DNA of 33,458 bases from Archaeoglobaceae archaeon (GTDB taxonomy: Archaea > Halobacteriota > Archaeoglobi > Archaeoglobales > Archaeoglobaceae): the NCBI GenBank assembly GCA_027036775.1, contig JALWDS010000027.1, positions 1 through 33,458 on the forward strand, in the 5' to 3' direction. A program made the position numbers and the translations under genes. This document shows positions 31,768 to 33,458 of this stretch, piece after piece; position 1 is the first letter of the stretch, and every line of letters starts with the position of its first letter. Below the pieces are notes generated by a model, which saw only the letters and a list, made by a program, of their open reading frames with translations, had not been told where the DNA came from and made no database searches.

Positions 31768-31975
31768 TTAGATATAGCCTTCATCGAGAATTTCAATTAA
31801 ATCTCCAACTCTCTTGAAATCTGAATCGAAGGTTGCAAGTTTGTTTATCCCTTTTCTTAAGGCAATTATTAATGCGTCATTTGACAGCAACATGTATTTG
31901 TTGATAAATCTTTTTGCAAGATTAGAATCGTCAAAATCTGGAGAGGTTTATTTTTGATGTAATAAAATCCAAAAC
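31768..31975 (-). pseudogene. PIN-domain toxin (VapC-like), C-terminal remnant with frameshift
   Basis: On the minus strand KYMLLSNDALIIALRKGINK and LATFDSDFKRVGDLIEIL are the C half of a PIN RNase (SNDALI and TFDSDF carry acidic active-site residues). Upstream, VLDFITSKINLS continues it in another frame, with a slip near the CTCTCCAGATTTT at ~31937-31950. The N-terminal half and any VapB partner are missing. This and the next entry fill the 620-base stretch (31692-32311) that has no intact gene. Confidence 0.75.
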
Positions 31976-31978
31976 GTG

Positions 31979-32337
31979 CTATTCCCTTTTCAGTTTAAAG
32001 GAAGAGTATCTGCCTTTTTTGTATAATCGATATATTACTCTTCTTCCACTTCTCGTAAATTCGACTTCTCTCTTAAGATTCGTAACTAATCCAAGTTTTT
32101 CTGCTTTAAGTAATATACCAATTGTCCCGATTACTTTTAAATCCAAAATTCTTAGCAATTAATCCATTCTGACCTATTTATTTCTTCTGATCCGACCATG
32201 TCTCCGATCATACATTTCCCGTAAACAGCTTTTGGAACGATAACCTTACCAAAAATCTTCTTTGACGGCCAAAGTTTTCCGATTCTCGAAAGATGAATCA
32301 AAATAGAAGATTTACTTACCACTAAATTCGATGTCAT
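31979..32337 (-). pseudogene. DUF3368 PIN-like toxin, internally deleted and frameshifted
   Basis: The first 59 residues (VVSKSSILIHLSRIGKL; FGKVIVPKAVY; GSEEINRSEWIN) match the N terminus of DUF3368 toxins. The normal ~40 residues in the middle are absent; the reading then continues as IAKNFGFK and, after one extra A, VIGTIGILLKAEKLGL, the conserved C-terminal DUF3368 motif. The TAG is at 31979-31981. It starts 26 bases inside the 3' end of the UPF0175 gene, the usual antitoxin partner. Confidence 0.75.
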
Positions 32338-32569
32338 CTTTTAAATCCTCTTCGGTGTAGTGTCTTTCGATTTTTCTTTTAGCCAATTCGTTTATGAATT
32401 CGGATTTAGATAATCCCGCAATTCTTCTTGCCTGTCCTAAAGATAAGTATCCCCTTTGATAAAGTGCGACAGCCAGTTCTACTTTTATTGTTTTTTCCAA
32501 ATCTTTCTCGGGGATTTTTATACCTACAATAATCTCTTCTGGGATCTCGATTTGAATGACTTTACCCAT
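32312..32569 (-). CDS. UPF0175 antitoxin (orphan)
   Basis: 85 residues: IQIEIPEEIIVGIKIPE, then LAVALYQRGYLSLGQARRIA and GLSKSEFINELAKRKI, the UPF0175 antitoxin fold with HTH-like helices. Its usual DUF3368 toxin follows but is broken, so this is now an orphan. ATG 32569; a TATATAAAA box lies ~65 nt upstream. Confidence 0.85.
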   Translation of the reverse strand: MGKVIQIEIPEEIIVGIKIPEKDLEKTIKVELAVALYQRGYLSLGQARRIAGLSKSEFINELAKRKIERHYTEEDLKDDIEFSGK

Positions 32570-32633
32570 AATCTTTTTTGGTTTTCTGATGTTTTAAAGG
32601 TTTCCACTTTGAAAAACATTTTTAAATTTTTGG

Positions 32634-32660
32634 TTTTATATAGTAGTTAAAATTTTTAAC
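32634..32660 (-). promoter_or_regulatory. Promoter and palindrome of the UPF0175 gene
   Basis: GTTAAAA-t-TTTTAAC (32646-32660) is a perfect 7-bp palindrome around one base, next to a TATATAAAA box (minus strand). Likely autoregulatory operator. The remaining 32661-32708 is A/T-rich with no gene seen. Confidence 0.4.
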
Positions 32661-32708
32661 CATTTGAACTTTAATATGTATCTTGAAATCTTTCCATCAA
32701 TTTTAATT

Positions 32709-33053
32709 TTATTCAAATACTATGACTTCCTCCTCTTTTACGATGAACAACTTTCCTTTGAAATCTTTGATATTCTCCAATAATTTTGAGAGGGCATTTA
32801 CTATTTTATCTGGTTTAGGAGGATGGATTTTGAATACGACAATACCGTAACATTCTTTTGGAGGATACAGGATTTGATTAGCGAAATCTGAGTCTCTGGT
32901 AAGTAAAACGGCCTGCTTACTTTTAGCTAAGCTTATAACTACATCATCTGTAGCACCTTTTGGAACATATTCCACCGGAAATCTCCTCTTTTCAAGAAAT
33001 CTCTTTACAGACCTTGGAATATTTTCATCGAGTAGAAATTTCAAGTTTGACAT
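32709..33053 (-). CDS. DUF5615 (PIN-like) toxin
   Basis: 114 residues: FLLDENIPRSVKRFLEKR (~6-23), DDVVISLAKSKQAVLLTRDS (~41-60), then DFANQILYPP. The Asp-Glu of LLDEN and Asp-Ser-Asp of TRDSDF are the PIN-like acidic residues of DUF5615, a likely RNase toxin. It overlaps the DUF433 gene by 29 bases, the usual antitoxin-toxin order, and looks intact. Confidence 0.85.
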   Translation of the reverse strand: MSNLKFLLDENIPRSVKRFLEKRRFPVEYVPKGATDDVVISLAKSKQAVLLTRDSDFANQILYPPKECYGIVVFKIHPPKPDKIVNALSKLLENIKDFKGKLFIVKEEEVIVFE

Positions 33054-33255
33054 GGTATTCCCCTTTAATTATCTTGGCTGCGAGTTCCAAAGCTTCTCTG
33101 ATCATCTCTTCATTCAAACTTGGATATTCTTTTAGTATATCTTCAATACTCATTCCAGATGCGAGTAATTCAAGAATGTCGCTTACTAAAATTCTCGTTC
33201 CCTTAAATACTGGTTTCCCGTGACATATTTTCGGATCCGCAACGATCCACTTCAT
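33025..33255 (-). CDS. DUF433 antitoxin
   Basis: 76 residues. The family hallmarks are clear: IVADPKICHGKPVFKGTRIL at 4-23 and LLASGMSIEDILKEYPSLNE (~30-49), a compact HTH-type DNA-binding fold. DUF433 proteins are antitoxins of DUF5615 toxins. Start ATG 33255 follows A/T-rich sequence with a weak CATAAAAA box. Confidence 0.88.
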   Translation of the reverse strand: MKWIVADPKICHGKPVFKGTRILVSDILELLASGMSIEDILKEYPSLNEEMIREALELAAKIIKGEYHVKLEISTR

Positions 33256-33331
33256 AATTTTAGTTCTTTTTATGGTTTTTTCTAACTTTCGACTCAGTTA
33301 TATCTACTGTTATCAACTTTTGGATTTCCAA

Positions 33332-33458
33332 TCACATGGATTGCGGGCTGGAAGCCTCGCCTTTCAAGGCGGGGAGGAAAGCCCGCTTTTTATATAATTC
33401 TAAACCTTTTCTTGCGATATTGATAGAAGCATTTAAGTCTCTGTCGATGACCAAGCCA
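33332..33458 (-). CDS. tnpB: IS200/IS605-family TnpB, C-terminal end (5' part outside window)
   Basis: The minus strand is open from the right edge to TGA 33332-33334. It reads GLVIDRDLNASINIARKGLE, the RuvC-III motif with its catalytic Asp, then about 20 residues coded across a hairpin. It differs from the left-edge TnpB in sequence, so a separate element. The 76 bases between it and DUF433 (33256-33331) hold A/T-rich DNA without a gene. Confidence 0.8.
   Translation of the reverse strand, partial: GLVIDRDLNASINIARKGLELYKKRAFLPALKGEASSPQSM
33343..33386 (-). ncRNA. Hairpin at the TnpB 3' end, candidate guide-RNA scaffold
   Basis: GCGGGCT (33343-33349) pairs with AGCCCGC (33380-33386); inside, CGCCTT (33358-33363) pairs with AAGGCG (33366-33371), extended by C-G/G.T pairs. 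It lies in the last codons of tnpB, where omega RNAs are encoded. The RNA limits cannot be set from the window. Confidence 0.4.

Noticed and set aside
1-33458. CRISPR arrays, rRNA, replication origin, large tandem repeats
   Set aside because: No regularly spaced direct repeats, rRNA-like stretches, or clustered origin-box repeats with a Cdc6/Orc1 gene were found by eye.

Overview
This is archaeal DNA, most likely from a hyperthermophilic euryarchaeon of the Archaeoglobales (Archaeoglobus/Ferroglobus/Geoglobus type). The genus is inference. The support is: Sec61-beta, an archaeal-type glutamyl-tRNA synthetase, an MptE-like methanopterin enzyme, mannosylglycerate synthesis genes, BRE/TATA promoters about 25 nt upstream of start codons (leaderless mRNAs), frequent ATGA start/stop overlaps, and heavy use of AGG/AGA and ATA codons.

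Layout. Both edges cut through IS200/IS605-type TnpB genes: a C-terminal part on + at 1-414 and another on - at 33332-33458. From 486 to 16140 all genes are on the minus strand: a tetrapyrrole block (hemL-hemC-cobA, then a class II aldolase and a PAPS-reductase-like protein); a mannosylglycerate block (mpgS, mpgP and a GH38 alpha-mannosidase); a DUF401 permease; a GTPBP1-like GTPase with an AlbA_2 domain; a small membrane protein; a housekeeping cluster (engB, Sec61-beta, DUF99); an operon of ferredoxin, azlC and azlD; and a KaiC/RadA-like protein with a broken P-loop. From 16190 to 24441 genes are mostly on plus: hisI, a membrane-anchored ClpP-class protease, a broken thioredoxin (minus), a small membrane protein, a divergent pair of regulators (an Lrp with a C-terminal Cys cluster on minus, a wHTH on plus), an ABC exporter, and a stress/transport island (BASS/ACR3-like carrier, UspA, TauE, UspA, 42-residue membrane protein, second BASS/ACR3-like carrier). 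From 24438 to the right edge genes are on minus again: a three-gene operon (secreted Trp/His/Gly-rich protein, ArsR-like regulator, Trp-rich membrane coiled-coil protein) with an inverted-repeat operator at its promoter; a CMD/AhpD-like protein; a surface-glycan block (flippase-like protein, GT2, FAD-dependent mutase-like protein) coupled to MptE, a nuclease lipoprotein and gltX; then a decayed toxin-antitoxin patch (two broken PIN-type toxins, one orphan UPF0175 antitoxin, one intact DUF433/DUF5615 pair).

The most interesting part is about 17.9-25.4 kb. Two UspA genes and one carrier share a motif exactly 40 nt before their start codons. Next to them are a Cys-cluster Lrp regulator and an apparently self-regulated operon of Trp-rich exported and membrane proteins with no function I can name. 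I see this as a candidate envelope or metal/oxyanion stress system. A second point of interest is a GH38 hydrolase placed directly behind the mannosylglycerate synthesis genes. No rRNA, tRNA or CRISPR array was seen.
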